64,000 nucleotides of DNA from Isochrysis galbana (GCA_018136815.1 CM030931.1:2211398-2275397); one strand, 5' to 3'; positions 52,098 to 62,450 are shown, counted from the stretch's first letter. Numbers and translations are program-made. Notes: generated by a model from the sequence alone, not told the origin.

Positions 52098-54371
52098 ATG
52101 CTGGCCCCCCCCATGGAGGGCAGCTGTCTGCAGACCCCAACAGAGAACGAGCAGGCCTGCAGGGCCACTCCTCCAATGGGCATGCCTTATGGCAGAGGCC
52201 CCTCTCGCCCTGGTGACGGCCGCGCTGTCACAGCGCGGCCCGAGACCAGGCGGCCCTTATGGGCACAATCTCATGACAAGACTCCCCCCACACACGCACT
52301 GCACCCAACTCTGTTGCACCAGAGCAGGACAACTGGCACCGGCGTCCACCACCCCAACACTCGCCTCTACACCACACTCGTGCCAACACCCCCCCCCAAG
52401 CCACACCTGACCCCCGCCCCACCCACTCCCCACGCACAGGAGCCAGACCAAGATTTCGATGAGCAAATGACAGACACTGACGCCACCTTTGACCTCTCCT
52501 TCCATCAAGACGGCGACTTCGTACTCCACGACACGGCGGTCTACGCCGCCATAGTGGAGCTTCTCCTTGAGCTTGAGGGCGTAGACCCTGAGCCAGACTT
52601 CTGGGCGCGCTCAAATAGGGGCCCCTGGCACATTGCGGTCAACGAGGATTGCTCGCAACAATTCCAAGCAAAGTACGGAGAGCGCACCAACATCCGCGTC
52701 CACGGCACGGACGTCGCCGTAAGAATCAAAATCGAATCGATCGAGGGCAAAATCACCAACAAGGGCACCTCGACTCGCAAGGCACTCTACGACGCGCTCC
52801 AAGATGTAGCAGCCCACCTGGTCATCGAGGCGGAAGGCCTAGCGCAAGCGTCCCAGATCACGTTGAGCAGCATGGTAAAAGCAATCGAGAGCAACGGATT
52901 CACCTTCCTGAAAGGCAACCGCGAGCGCATGAAACTCGAGGGAGAATCAGGGACCTTTGTCTCCAAGGTGGCTCATACGGCCCGTTGGCACCTCTACGTC
53001 TCAGCGACGCAAGGTACCTTCATGAACGGCAACTTCCCGCGCAAGCTGCTGCTCTCGATCGACGGAAAAACAATCCCCATCAACTACGCCATCCGAGCGT
53101 GCAAGACCCTTCAGATGCCTCCCGCCATGCAATCACCTCATAAGCTCATGGTGCACGGCTCCCTCAGGGGTTGCAAGGGATGGCGCCCAGAAATGGCCCG
53201 CGGGCTCACGCCAATGCACCGCCTTTGCGAATGCGAGGCGGAGGCCGCCAAACGCAAGGAGCGCAACGACTCGTGGAAGACCACACCCCGTCCCAAATCA
53301 GCGCACGAGGCGCTAGGCAAAGCCCCTCCCAAGCAATGCGCCAGGTTCACCCAAGGCATCTGCCTCCGCAACAAGCGCGGGGTCCGCTGCAACCTATCCC
53401 ACGAAATCCCGGGCGCGTGGATCGACAACAAGTGCACGATTCGCTGCCGCCTCCACCAGCATAAGAAACTCGCAGGGGTCTGCCTGAACGGCCCGACGTG
53501 CCTTTTCCTTCACCCGGAGTACGCGCTAGCATTGATTGCGACGCTTGCCCTGACCACCCAAAGTGCGAACACCCCCCCACGGCCTAAACTCACCTTTGAC
53601 TCCACCCTTGGATACCCAGGTGAAGGGCCCATCCGCCTAGCGACATACAACATAAACGGAACGAGAGGCGGCAAGCTAGCCGCCGTTCTGTCCCAGGCGC
53701 GTAAAGCCGGAGTGGATGTCCTTCTTCTTCAAGAACTCCACGCATATGAAGACGGATCCCACCTCCGACAACATAGAACAGCGTCCCTCCTCGGATGGCA
53801 CTGGTTTGCCTCTCCAGGAGAGCTAGCGGACTCAGCGAGCGGAGTCGCGGTGGCGATCCGCGACTCGTGCAGCAGAGTAACCCCTAGGGTAGATACGGTG
53901 AATGTCATTCTAAAAGGGAGATGTATATCAATTGATGTGGACATAGACGGAAAACTATATCGTTTTATCTCAATATACCTAAGCGCTAACCCGGGCTCAC
54001 GAGGAGCACAGATCAAAAAACTACTCCAAGAGCCCGTGTTGTCGCAAGCTGTCACCACACCAACGCTCATGGGAGGTGATTTCAACTGCGTGGAAAACGC
54101 CACGACCGACACGAGAGGGCACGGACCGACACCATACGCAAACACCCACGGAGACAAGTGGAAAGCCCTCGTCAAAAAAGCCAAACTGAAAGACGTACAC
54201 CGATCGATGAAACTAGACCCACGCACGGGATACACACGACTCTCACACACCATCCACACAAGGATAGACAGAATATACCACAGCATAGCGACGGACTCGT
54301 TCCAATGGCACAAGCTAGGCCCTAGCCCGGACCTATTTTCAGGCAAGGCCGCCTCCGACCACCTGCCCTAG
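52098..54371 (+). pseudogene. LINE C N-terminal region, CCCH-like fingers and APE endonuclease
   Basis: From ATG 52098 the frame gives 757 residues; it is open further upstream in GC-rich sequence. Two CCCH-like fingers (CARFTQGICLRNKRGVRCNL, CLNGPTCLFLH) lie at about 415-475, possibly for RNA binding. The apurinic-type endonuclease follows with its catalytic series intact: IRLATYNINGTRGG, LLLQELHAYEDG, MGGDFNCVE, TRIDRIYHS and SDHLP at the end. The stop comes right at the deletion junction. The domain nicks target DNA in this retrotransposon class. Confidence 0.82.
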
Positions 54372-54378
54372 ATACTGG

Positions 54379-54811
54379 ATGCAAACCTTAGCACCTCCCA
54401 AATGGTTCCACGCGAGAATCCAAAAAGCAGCTGACAAGGTTCTTTGGGAAAGCCCCCACACGGGGAGGAAATATCAATGGGTGAAACACCCACACTATCC
54501 AATTAACAACACACAAAACGCGACGCGCACATTGGGAACAGGCCTCCTAAACTGGACAAACCACGTAAAAGCGCTACAAGCCAAGTGGATACTTAACTAC
54601 CTCAACGCGAGAAAAGCATCTTGGAAACACGCGCTAGACGCATGGTTCTGCCGCACGGGGCTGGGCCGCGGCGCGGTCTTCTCCACAATTCCACCCGCCA
54701 CTCTTACGCGCAGCCTCAGAGGTAACCCGGCGCTTCCAACATTTTGGAAAGATGCGCTAAACACCTTTAGATCACTCGACATCCGGCGATCTCGCCTGTC
54801 GAAAGAGGGTG
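54379..54811 (+). pseudogene. LINE C post-RT segment
   Basis: WMQTLAPPKWFHARIQKAAD to FRSLDIRRSRLS is about 95% identical in protein to LINE A (codons for 5180-4745). It is in another frame from the endonuclease part. Similarity stops at AGAGGGTG. Confidence 0.88.
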
Positions 54812-54936
54812 AGTGGGGGAGCATCAAAGGTTTCTTCTTTCTTGGCCACCGTGTGAGCGGTGTGAATGTGAGTATGATGTAGAACGCCTAATAATAATAT
54901 AATAATCTTAACCTTAACGTACAAGCCTTAAGTTAA

Positions 54937-55838
54937 CCCTAGTAGAGCCGTAAAAACGGGTTTTTAGGTGCCAGCGGTTCGGCTAGGGTGACCCGGGGGG
55001 GCAATATTTTGTGGTTGGCAGCAAGCACATAGGCAGTATCTCATCGCTCCAGCCGTCATCGAACTGATCGTACTCATCTGCCCACTTCACCTGCGTAATG
55101 TTGCGCTTACCTTCCTTCTTTGCCACACTGCTTGGCCGCCTTGAATGCCTAGTTCCTTCGACCTTTGTCGCGTTCCTGTCCATGATCTTCGGCTGGCGGT
55201 TCGGGGGCTGGTACATCACGACTGCCTTCGTCACCCTAGCTCCTCGCACCCTGCTCACCTTCTCCACCCTTACTTCTGAGGGGGTCAAGTCTCGAGGCCT
55301 CGGCTGCGTCACCGTACGTCGAGAGGGAGGGAGCGTGGGGGCTGTTTGCGTGCCACAAGCTGAGGCCGGCATGGCAGGGGAGGGGAGGGGGGTGGGGTGG
55401 GGGAGGGGGCGGGGGGGGGCTGCGCCGGTGCGCCGGTGGGAGTTCGCGGGAGGGGGGGTGAAAGGGGTGAAGCGGAGGGGGGGGGGGGGGGGCTGTGCAT
55501 ACAGAAAAGAACGAGGCTGAGAGGTGAAAAAGGGAGGGGGTGTAGTTTCGTCACGGAGAGGACCCGAGGGGGGAAAGGGCGGGGGAGGGGGGGGAGAGGA
55601 AGGCAGGAGGGAAACGGGGGCTCGCGCCAACTTTTCGTGGCAACGTTCTCCCGCGCTTCTAAAAGCAAGCATAGTTGAAGAATTCATGATTGGGAGATCT
55701 ACCCAGGCCTAGGAGGGGCCCTATTTCCGATCCGGAGGCCCCCTAGGGCCCTCCCAAGGCCCATAGGGTCTCCAAATATAGCCATAAGTACTCGAGACTT
55801 TCTGAGCTTCCTCCTGGAGGACTACGGCTCTACTAGGG
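54937..55838. mobile_element. piggyBac-like non-autonomous element (TTAA-flanked, 15-bp TIRs)
   Basis: TTAA at 54933-54936, then CCCTAGTAGAGCCGT; at the other end ACGGCTCTACTAGGG (55824-55838) then TTAA at 55839-55842. TTAA duplication and TIRs starting CCC are the piggyBac pattern. The interior is 902 bp with one long minus-strand frame but no piggyBac transposase core. Confidence 0.85.
54983..55687 (-). CDS. Protein carried inside the piggyBac-like element, unknown
   Basis: A frame of 234 residues from ATG 55687, nearly filling the element. Residues 30-120 are Pro-rich (composition-driven). The last 100 are more ordered: VRVEKVSRVRGARVTKAVVM, QPPNRQPKIMDRNATKVEG, NITQVKWADEYDQFDDGWSD and PMCLLPTTKYCPPGSP. 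It does not resemble the piggyBac DDD domain. It could be a captured host exon or a degenerate element gene. Confidence 0.45.
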   Translation of the reverse strand: MNSSTMLAFRSAGERCHEKLARAPVSLLPSSPPPPPPFPPSGPLRDETTPPPFFTSQPRSFLYAQPPPPPLRFTPFTPPPANSHRRTGAAPPRPLPHPTPLPSPAMPASACGTQTAPTLPPSRRTVTQPRPRDLTPSEVRVEKVSRVRGARVTKAVVMYQPPNRQPKIMDRNATKVEGTRHSRRPSSVAKKEGKRNITQVKWADEYDQFDDGWSDEILPMCLLPTTKYCPPGSP

Positions 55839-55842
55839 TTAA

Positions 55843-56161
55843 CCTTAACGGTCCCTTAATACTTCAATGCTGAGGGACCGTGGCTCCTTATCGACAACGG
55901 AGCCACTACCCCGAGATGGGGTGTACGCGATTGGCGAATGGGGCTAGGGATGCCGGCTAACAAGACGTCCTATGACCTATTGTGACGCTGTAGGCTGTAA
56001 GTTCTAACGAAAACCCTCAATACTGTCGCGCGCTTTCTTTTTAATTTTAGTTTTGGAGCCGAACGCCTGATGTGTTTTTGTGAGTGTGAGTGTAGAGTAC
56101 TATTCTGAGCGGGGGGAGAGAGGTCGTTGGGCGAGGGGGAGGGGGGACGAGGGAAGCTGGC
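55843..56161. other. Upstream region of the dynein gene, nothing else seen
   Basis: It contains a partial hairpin (GGTCCCTTAA...GAGGGACC near 55850-55880; CGGAGCC nearby). Confidence 0.35.
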
Positions 56162-57435
56162 ATGACAGACATCTTCGCCGCGGTCGAGGCAGCGCGGCAG
56201 GAGGATAATGGCTCCAATGCGGGAAGCGACGATACGGAGCTGCTCATTGTCGGCTCGAAGCAAGCTGGCAAATCTACAATCATCAACAGCTTTCTGGGCA
56301 AGGATGAGGTTCCAAAGCCGACTGCCGCACTAGAGTACCGGTTCGCCAGACGCTCTGCCGGCTCGCACAATGCGACCGCGGTGGCAAATCTTTGGGAATT
56401 GGGCGGGGGCACACAGCTCGCCGAACTGCTAAAAGTGGTCCTTGTTCCGGATCGACTGAGTCGCTCCATGGTAGCTATCACTCTGGACATGAGTTCACCC
56501 AATGATGCGCTCTCCACACTACTCTTCTGGCTTCAGGTGCGCAGGCGATAGACTGCAGCGCGATACGCGATATTCATCTCGATTTCCAGTTCTCATTGTT
56601 CCCATTTTTCTTGCGAGTCACAGGCTATCCGACAGCACATAGACAAAGCGACTACCCAGCTGAAAGCTTTTGCTAGTGGTGAGGAGGAGCGCCGGGCATT
56701 GGAGCAAAAAACGACTGAGGTTTGGAGGACACACGAGGATAACGGGAAAGTACGTCCTATCGGTGTCACTATCCTCATCATTGCGCATAAGTGGGATGAA
56801 TTCGAGGCTGCATTCCCGGAGTCAGACTATAGAAAGCTCGCTTGCAAAGCTCTTCGTTACTATGCCCACATGAATGGAGCTTCATTAGTGTGCTCGCAGC
56901 ACAAAGATAAACAGGTGAAGAGAAGTCCTCTTGAGGCTCGTATCTCGGAAGTGTCCATGCCTTACCACGGCCGTGCCGATTCTGCACGTCAAGTAGTGGG
57001 TGCTCGCATCCACCCCTTTCTGCTTACCACACGTTTCTAGTGACTGCTCACAAATCGCTTAAAATGTTCCTATAGATGATGGCAAGTCTACGCAACATGC
57101 TCTTCCAGCACGCATTCGCGGCAGCACCATTGAGGACATCCCAGCTGGAATATAACAAGCCCATCGTTGCACCTGTCGGCTTCGACACCTTGGCCGGCAT
57201 TGGTAACCCTCCCTCAATTCAGGGAAGCTCATCCGATCGCCCTGAGGAGGCATGGAAAGTAGCCTTTGAGGTCACCTTCCCTCCAGCGAAAGAATCTGTG
57301 CAAGGAGCAGATCTATCGGCCGTCGATTCCGAGCAGTTTGCAGAGGACCTCATTGACGAACTACGTCGGCAGAAGAGGGCCGAGGTAGATAAACTCCGCA
57401 GAGAGGCACGGCTGGAGGATCAGCTCAAGAGATAA
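56162..57435 (+). CDS. DYNC2LI1: Cytoplasmic dynein 2 light intermediate chain 1, three exons
   Basis: Exons are 56162-56536, 56624-56914 and 57076-57435, each phase 0 with GT/AG introns (CAG/GTGCGC, CACAG; CAG/GTGAAG, TATAG), total 341 residues; human is about 351. The subunit belongs to the retrograde intraflagellar transport motor. A P-loop-like GSKQAGKST is at 31-39, then KPTAALEYRFARR and LWELGGGTQLAELL (human KPTLALEYTYGRR, FWELGGGTSLLDL). Exon 2 carries ILIIAHKWDEFE and LRYYAHMNGASL; exon 3 NKPIVAPVGFDTLAGIGNPP, VTFPPAKES and QFAEDLIDELRRQK. All match the family in order. It implies that the organism builds cilia. Confidence 0.93.
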
Positions 57436-57701
57436 GTTTCGGTTGTCTTTTACTTGTCTGTGTGGGTCCGTGCTTTCTTTTAAGTATTCACACGGGTATT
57501 GTGTAGGGTTGGAACGCGCATACGCGTGACGCACACGTTATATCTGTGTGCATCTGTCACCTACCACTGATGGTCGCGCTCACGTGTGAGCACGAATCTA
57601 CAGTCATTTCTTGTGGCCTTCTTACTCTCTTTAGGGCACATTTCTGTTCGCATCAGTGCTTAAGCATTTGTCTATCTCTATGGCAAGAAAGAATGTTAAG
57701 G

Positions 57702-58587
57702 TCGCGTTCCGTCGAATATGGGACAGACTCGGTTGAGCCATCAAATGTCCATGGTTAATTTATTATCTTGTAGTTTGTTGGTGGTTGTGGTGGTTTGGAT
57801 GGATCTGCGGATCTTTACCCGCCAGTGTATGGACATGGGGGCGTGAGGAGGGACCGGGGGACGTCGAACGCGGGCCGTGGGTATGCACAGGAGGCGGGGT
57901 GGGACCAGGCAAGGCGCCCGGGGGCTCAGCACATCGGGGGACGTAGCACAACTAAGTTTATACTTGGTTCACCCATGGCGGGGCACGAGCCCCCCCCTCT
58001 CTCCTCTCTCCACGTCTCCACTCCTCCCCCGCCATGGGGGAGGAACCACCCACTCTCCTGGCATGCCTGATGGCTTGCCAGGAGCACACTGCCCTGCTGC
58101 CCTGCTGCCCTGCTGACCCATCCCTCTCCCCACAGCCCCACAGGCACGCCTGAATCGCCCGCCCTGGCCTGTTGTGGCCAGCCAATCCCTCGGACAAACC
58201 CCTCCTCCCCCTGGGCCCCCCCATCAGGATCCCCCAGCCAGCAGCCAGCTCCAGTCGACCGGCAGGGGCTCGAGAGCCAGCAAGCAAGGGACGGGAGAGG
58301 CAAGTGGCCCTATGGCACCAAACAGCGCAACGTCTCTTTTGCTACCAGGTCGACAGACCACACCCCTCCAGGATCAGCCAAGGGACCTGGTCGCCTGCCA
58401 GCAGAACGACATTGACAATGAGAAAAAGACGAAGAAGATGAAGTTTTAGCTGCAGGCAGGTGTTAGGAGTGTTCCGAAAAGTGGAGTGGGAAAAGTTGCT
58501 ATGCGCACGCGCCTTCCAACTCAATGTTAACATAACATTCTAAGCGAAAAGAAAAGTATCACTTGGCCCTCTTTTGACGGAACGCGA
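57702..58587. mobile_element. TIR element, TCGCGTTCCGTC family, near full length
   Basis: Termini are TCGCGTTCCGTC (57702-57713) and its inverse GACGGAACGCGA (58576-58587). Flanks GTTAAGG and GTTTAGG could be an imperfect duplication. An R1 repeat (57950-58290) is nested inside. The right part encodes the tail VACQQNDIDNEKKTKKMKF (stop near 58449), shared with 5927-6277. The superfamily is unassigned. Confidence 0.75.
57950..58290 (+). repeat. Dispersed repeat R1 nested in the TIR element
   Basis: CTAAGTTTATACTTGG, GGGGCACGAGCCCCCC hairpin, GGGGGAGGAACCACCCACTC and CTGGCATGCCTGATGGCTTG, then a CCCTGCTG triplication. Confidence 0.85.
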
Positions 58588-59084
58588 GTTTAGGATTCTT
58601 CCAGCGCCTGAAGACTCAGAGGGAACGACTAGGACTACACGCTCCAAGCAACAAACACTTTCGCGAAATGATCACCCCCTTGTACAAAGTCGACAAGGAC
58701 TTCAACTTAGAGATCTCGGATGCCTTGACACAAGTAGCGTCCGAACTAGGCATCAGAAACATAACATATAACATGACTTACTTGAGCAAAGACGAAACTC
58801 CCTATTGACTACCTGCCCACAAGGGGGCGGGACGAATAGCTTCGAACAGAGACACCACTCACTCTTCTTCCCCCCCCCCCCCCAGTCCCACGCCTCTGGT
58901 CGAAGCAGCGCGCGCGGCCTCCCCTCCCCCAATTCTCCAGAGAAGAGAACGGGGGGAGGGGAAAGGGGTAGTGTTAGTTAGGAAGTTACGAAGGAGGGAG
59001 GGGTAGTTAGGAGTCGTATCAGCAATCTGCCTCGCGCCGTACAGGTAGAAGTAGCGGCTAGTTTTTAAAGATTTTTTTAGGCGA

Positions 59085-59160
59085 TGGCGTGAGTCAGTAC
59101 CATGAGTACGTGGTCCTTTATAGCTAGCGGTAGTAGCCTGAATCTTCAGATGTTTTTTAG
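59085..59160 (+). repeat. LINE-tail-like fragment
   Basis: GGCGATGGCGTGAGTCAGTA to GTAGCCTGAATCTTCAGATG and a T-run; matches 40085-40190 inverted. Confidence 0.65.
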
Positions 59161-59220
59161 CAGTAGTATTTTCTCTCCCGCTCCCCACTGGCCACTAGCC
59201 ACTGGTGCGTCTTTCTTTCG

Positions 59221-59634
59221 GATACCGGTCCTCGCTTCCGCCATCTCTCATCTCACTCTCCATCATCACTCCCCTCCATTGACTATCTATCGGCGCCGTG
59301 CCCCTGTCCAAGGAAAGTCCGAACCGCCCCCTCGGCAACCCCGAGCCCGCCACCCCCGCCGCCCTCGCCTCCGCCCTCGCCCCCGCCCCCTTCACCTCAG
59401 CCATCTGAACCCCCCGGCTTTCCGCCACCTTTAAAGCCACCTCCATCGCCACAACCCCCATCGCCACCGCCGTTTTCGCCTCCACCCTCAGCACGGCCGC
59501 CCCCCTCGCCGACTGCACCGCCATCCTTTCCATCGCCGCCCTCGGCTCCGCCGCCCTTACCGCCGCCGCCCTCACCGCCACCGCCATCGCCGCCGCCGCC
59601 CTCACCTGCACCGTTACCCTCACCGCCACCTTAG
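59221..59634 (+). CDS. Possible (Ser-Pro)n hydroxyproline-rich exon
   Basis: The plus frame ending TAG at 59632-59634 encodes about 100 residues of SPPPP-type repeats (PSPPPPPPSPPPSPPPPSPQ, FPPPLKPPPSPQPPSPPPF). This resembles pherophorin or extensin linkers of algal wall and scale proteins. Codons vary at the third position (CCA, CCG, CCC, CCT), which argues for selection on the protein. No ATG or signal peptide is in frame nearby, so it may be an exon, or compositional. Confidence 0.35.
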   Translation, partial: DTGPRFRHLSSHSPSSLPSIDYLSAPCPCPRKVRTAPSATPSPPPPPPSPPPSPPPPSPQPSEPPGFPPPLKPPPSPQPPSPPPFSPPPSARPPPSPTAPPSFPSPPSAPPPLPPPPSPPPPSPPPPSPAPLPSPPP

Positions 59635-59869
59635 AGGATGCAACTTGAGGTTCCCTTTTTTTAGCCCCCTGCATTGCCTTTTTCTACACCTTATACAATT
59701 TACCCCCCCAAAAATGTGTCCCTATATGCAAACACCTATGGGTCCAATTGTTGCAGACGGGTCGCTGCTTGTCACGGGGGGGGGTGTAGGGGGGGTAGGG
59801 GGGAGGGGGGGGGCTGAAATTTTTTATATCCACGCTCCAGGGGGCGTCAGCGGGCAGCTAGAGGCTAGA

Positions 59870-60035
59870 GGCCTGCAACCTACTTTTATAAGTGGGGGTC
59901 AATGGGGGCCTCGCGCCCCCCTCTCTCCTCTCTCCATCGCGGACACCCTCCGGGGGGGGCCCGTACAATCACCCCCAGCCCCCGGCCTCTGGCAGGGGCT
60001 TGGCAATCACAATCACAACACTCTGGCCTAGACCC
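59870..60035 (-). repeat. Dispersed repeat R1, inverted end
   Basis: AACCTACTTTTATAAGTGGG, GGGGGCCTCGCGCCCCC hairpin, CATCGCGGACACCCTCCGGG and CCGGCCTCTGGCAGGGGC, as at 48245-48370. Confidence 0.8.
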
Positions 60036-60789
60036 AGCGACGGGGCGACGGACGATCCGACGGGGGCGACAGTTACGCACAGGAATAAGGAAGGAATCTT
60101 TTGAAAACCCTCAGGTGAATTGATGAAGACCGAAGTAAAACAGCGCCACGATGTAATCCAACGGCCAACATCTGAGGGGGAATCAGGGTCACACAAGGGA
60201 CAAGGGACAAGGGAGCGGTTCCTTGCACCGGCGATACCCGAACGCGCGGCTTCACGGCTTCACCTAAAAGCGCTAGGAGCACGCAAGGAGGTAAGCCAGG
60301 CGGGAGGGGCAAAGCAGGCGACAAGGGAGGCGAGGGCAAAGAGGGCGAATGTAGGATGATGCGACGGTGACTAGCCTACAAGGAGGGGACATAGAAACGC
60401 AGACAACTTCTAAAACAAAAAGGCCGATCGCGGATGCGACACCCCCTTGCTAGAATTCGAGCGTCCACGCGAGGGAAACAACGAAAGGGAAACCTAAGAA
60501 CAGAACAAGGTGAGTGGGCGGAGCCAAACGGAAGACGGAAGAAAGCGAGAAGGAACGACAAACGACGAGAAACAACGAGAATATCGACGATCGACGAGGA
60601 AGGAGACAGGATTTTGACCACACCCGTCCGGACGAGAAGGTGTAGAATCGGCGGTCGGCGCGGCAGACCGCAGGACTCAACGCAGTGACCCAGCGGTGGC
60701 GCACTATTGTCGAGCCCAAGTGAGGCGCAGGGCAGCCTGCCAGCCGGTGGGAGCGAGAGCGCTAGAGAGTGGGGGAGGCAGGCCAGCAC
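60036..60789. other. No gene recognised
   Basis: Lys/Arg-rich or Phe/Leu-rich frames on opposite strands mirror purine-rich composition. Confidence 0.4.
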
Positions 60790-60965
60790 CGGACCATACC
60801 TAAGCCCTCTACCCTCATCTATCCCTCTAGTAGTGCACGGGGGGAGTCGCCTTATGGCAGGGGAGAAAGGGGAAAGGGCCAGGGGGAGTGGGGGTGTAGG
60901 TGTAGAAAGTTTCCTGCGTAGTGGTAGTGGGTCCACGGTCGCATGTGCGGTAAGATTATTAGTAG
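60790..60965 (+). repeat. R2, partial third copy
   Basis: ACCATACCTAAGCCC, TAGTAGTGCACGGGGGGAGT, CGCCTTATGG and GTCGCATGTGCGGTAAGA, in R2 order. Confidence 0.8.
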
Positions 60966-61107
60966 TATGACTTTTTTACATCTGTCTAGGCAAACGTAGA
61001 AAACACGTCGGCTCGCCGCGCATTCACATACCAACCGAATGGGGCGCGTCGACGCACCGCTAATCATAATCAAACGATGGCGCCTTAAGCGTCACTGCAC
61101 CGCTACT

Positions 61108-61375
61108 GATGAAGCCACCACGGACGCGAAAGAAGGCAGGCCGCCAGGGAGAGAGGCCAAAACACAATACATAAAAGGCCCTCCTGGAACCCATCACCCG
61201 AACCGGGGCCAAGGTAGCGCACCTGGGCCGCACCCCGGAAACCAAAGACAAAGGAACGAAGGGGGGAAGGAAAGGGGGAGGAGCGAAGGGAACAGGGGCG
61301 ATGTCGGATGGAAGGAGCAATGAACCGGCCGATAGTAGGTGTCGTAGCCCTGAATCTTCAGGTATGTTTTTTCGA
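61108..61375 (+). mobile_element. LINE 3'-end insertion with 12-bp TSD
   Basis: A 268-bp, severely 5'-truncated copy. TGCACCGCTACT is at 61096-61107 and 61376-61387. The body matches the LINE B 3' untranslated region (GGTAGCGCACC, CCCCGGA.ACC.AAGACAAAG) and ends GTAGCCCTGAATCTTCAGG with a short T-run. Confidence 0.88.
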
Positions 61376-61502
61376 TGCACCGCTACTAGTAAGCAAACGA
61401 TGACGCCTTGGATGCGCAATTTGACGGTACGAAGTCCTACCAAGCATGCCATGGCTACCAAGCTTGCCGCAGCACGGCATGCTGAGGCCTCCTTGATGTG
61501 GG

Positions 61503-62450
61503 CTAATTCCGTTGTGCTCGGGCTGGATGGCGCGGCTTGACACGCTGGAGCAAAGAAAAGCACAGAGCTGCCGTTGTTGTTGCAGCCATCTTGGCGCTTG
61601 TTGGGTTCCTCGAGAGAAGGATTGCAAGCAGTCCCACTGCCATAGCCGCTGCCACGACAGCAGCATTGTAGGGGAGGCCTCCGCGTGGAGGAGAGCTTGC
61701 AGCCTTTTGGGAGGGCTTGGGTTCTGCCGCCACTTTGCCGCCCACAGCGCGTGCAGTAGCCTGCGTGATCGCGCGCTTCACCGCGGTATTAACGATCGCA
61801 TTTACGTGATTCCTGGCCACCGAAACAGCGTCGACAGAACGACGAAGCTCAGCCTTGAGTCTTGCATTCTCCTCACGGAGGCATTGGTTCTCGACGAGGA
61901 GCATATCTGAGCCACACACGGAATCCACCGGTGACGCGGGAACCGTGTAGGCGCTCGTTTGGGTGGCCTCCGTGGACCAATCGTCCAGGTCAGAAGCGCA
62001 GAGAGAAAAGTTGGAGTCCGAGGCGCTGAGGCACTGGCGTTGGAGCTGCTGCTCGCGCTGCAGGATGACGCGCCTGACAGTCGGGTCCTTGGCAACATCG
62101 CTTGCGAGCATAATGAAGGACTCAAAGTCGTAAGCGGAGGAATCAGCCCTCGATTCGATAATCGAATCGGAATTTGCCAGACCAAGCCATGGAGTCGACC
62201 CATCCGAACTCCACGTCACCTCGCCCAGCACGTCAGGCGCAGAGGTGAGTACGAGTCCAGCCGCCTGGTCAATCTGCTTGGCACCCACGAGCTCCTTAAC
62301 TGGGCGTGGGAGCGGCCCGAGGGCGGTCTGCTCAGGCTGGGCGGGCTCGGGCGCCGCTCGGCATTCGGTCAGCCCCGAGCCGGCCGCAAGACTCGCGCCC
62401 GCTGCCGCGCCCAGCTTGGCGGTCTTGATCACTGCAGTGCGGGCCGCCAT
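61503..62450 (-). CDS. Unknown protein with coiled coil and C-terminal hydrophobic helix
   Basis: Start placed at ATG 62450 (CTCATGGCG), giving 315 residues. The N-terminus is Ala-rich and basic (MAARTAVIKTAKLGAAAGAS), perhaps a targeting peptide. A conserved-looking stretch is GAKQIDQAAGLVLTSAPDVL. A coiled coil lies at about 180-205 (LVENQCLREENARLKAELRR). Hydrophobic segments are NAAVVAAAMAVGLLAILLS and MAATTTAALCFSLL near the end. A tail-anchored or organelle membrane protein is possible. No family recognised. Confidence 0.5.
   Translation of the reverse strand: MAARTAVIKTAKLGAAAGASLAAGSGLTECRAAPEPAQPEQTALGPLPRPVKELVGAKQIDQAAGLVLTSAPDVLGEVTWSSDGSTPWLGLANSDSIIESRADSSAYDFESFIMLASDVAKDPTVRRVILQREQQLQRQCLSASDSNFSLCASDLDDWSTEATQTSAYTVPASPVDSVCGSDMLLVENQCLREENARLKAELRRSVDAVSVARNHVNAIVNTAVKRAITQATARAVGGKVAAEPKPSQKAASSPPRGGLPYNAAVVAAAMAVGLLAILLSRNPTSAKMAATTTAALCFSLLQRVKPRHPARAQRN

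Larger units (their letters stand above)
51900..54811 (+). mobile_element. LINE copy C with endonuclease but internal deletion of the RT
   Basis: It contains the N-terminal and endonuclease parts, then jumps at about 54371-54378 straight to YWMQTLAPPKWF-type sequence found after the RT domain in LINE A. Similarity to LINE A ends at about 54811. The 5' limit is approximate. Together A, B and C represent all parts of one clade except the RT palm. Confidence 0.8.

Noticed and set aside
55098-55520. Plus-strand frame inside the piggyBac-like element
   Set aside because: Antisense to the better-structured minus frame; its second half is poly-Gly from G-runs.
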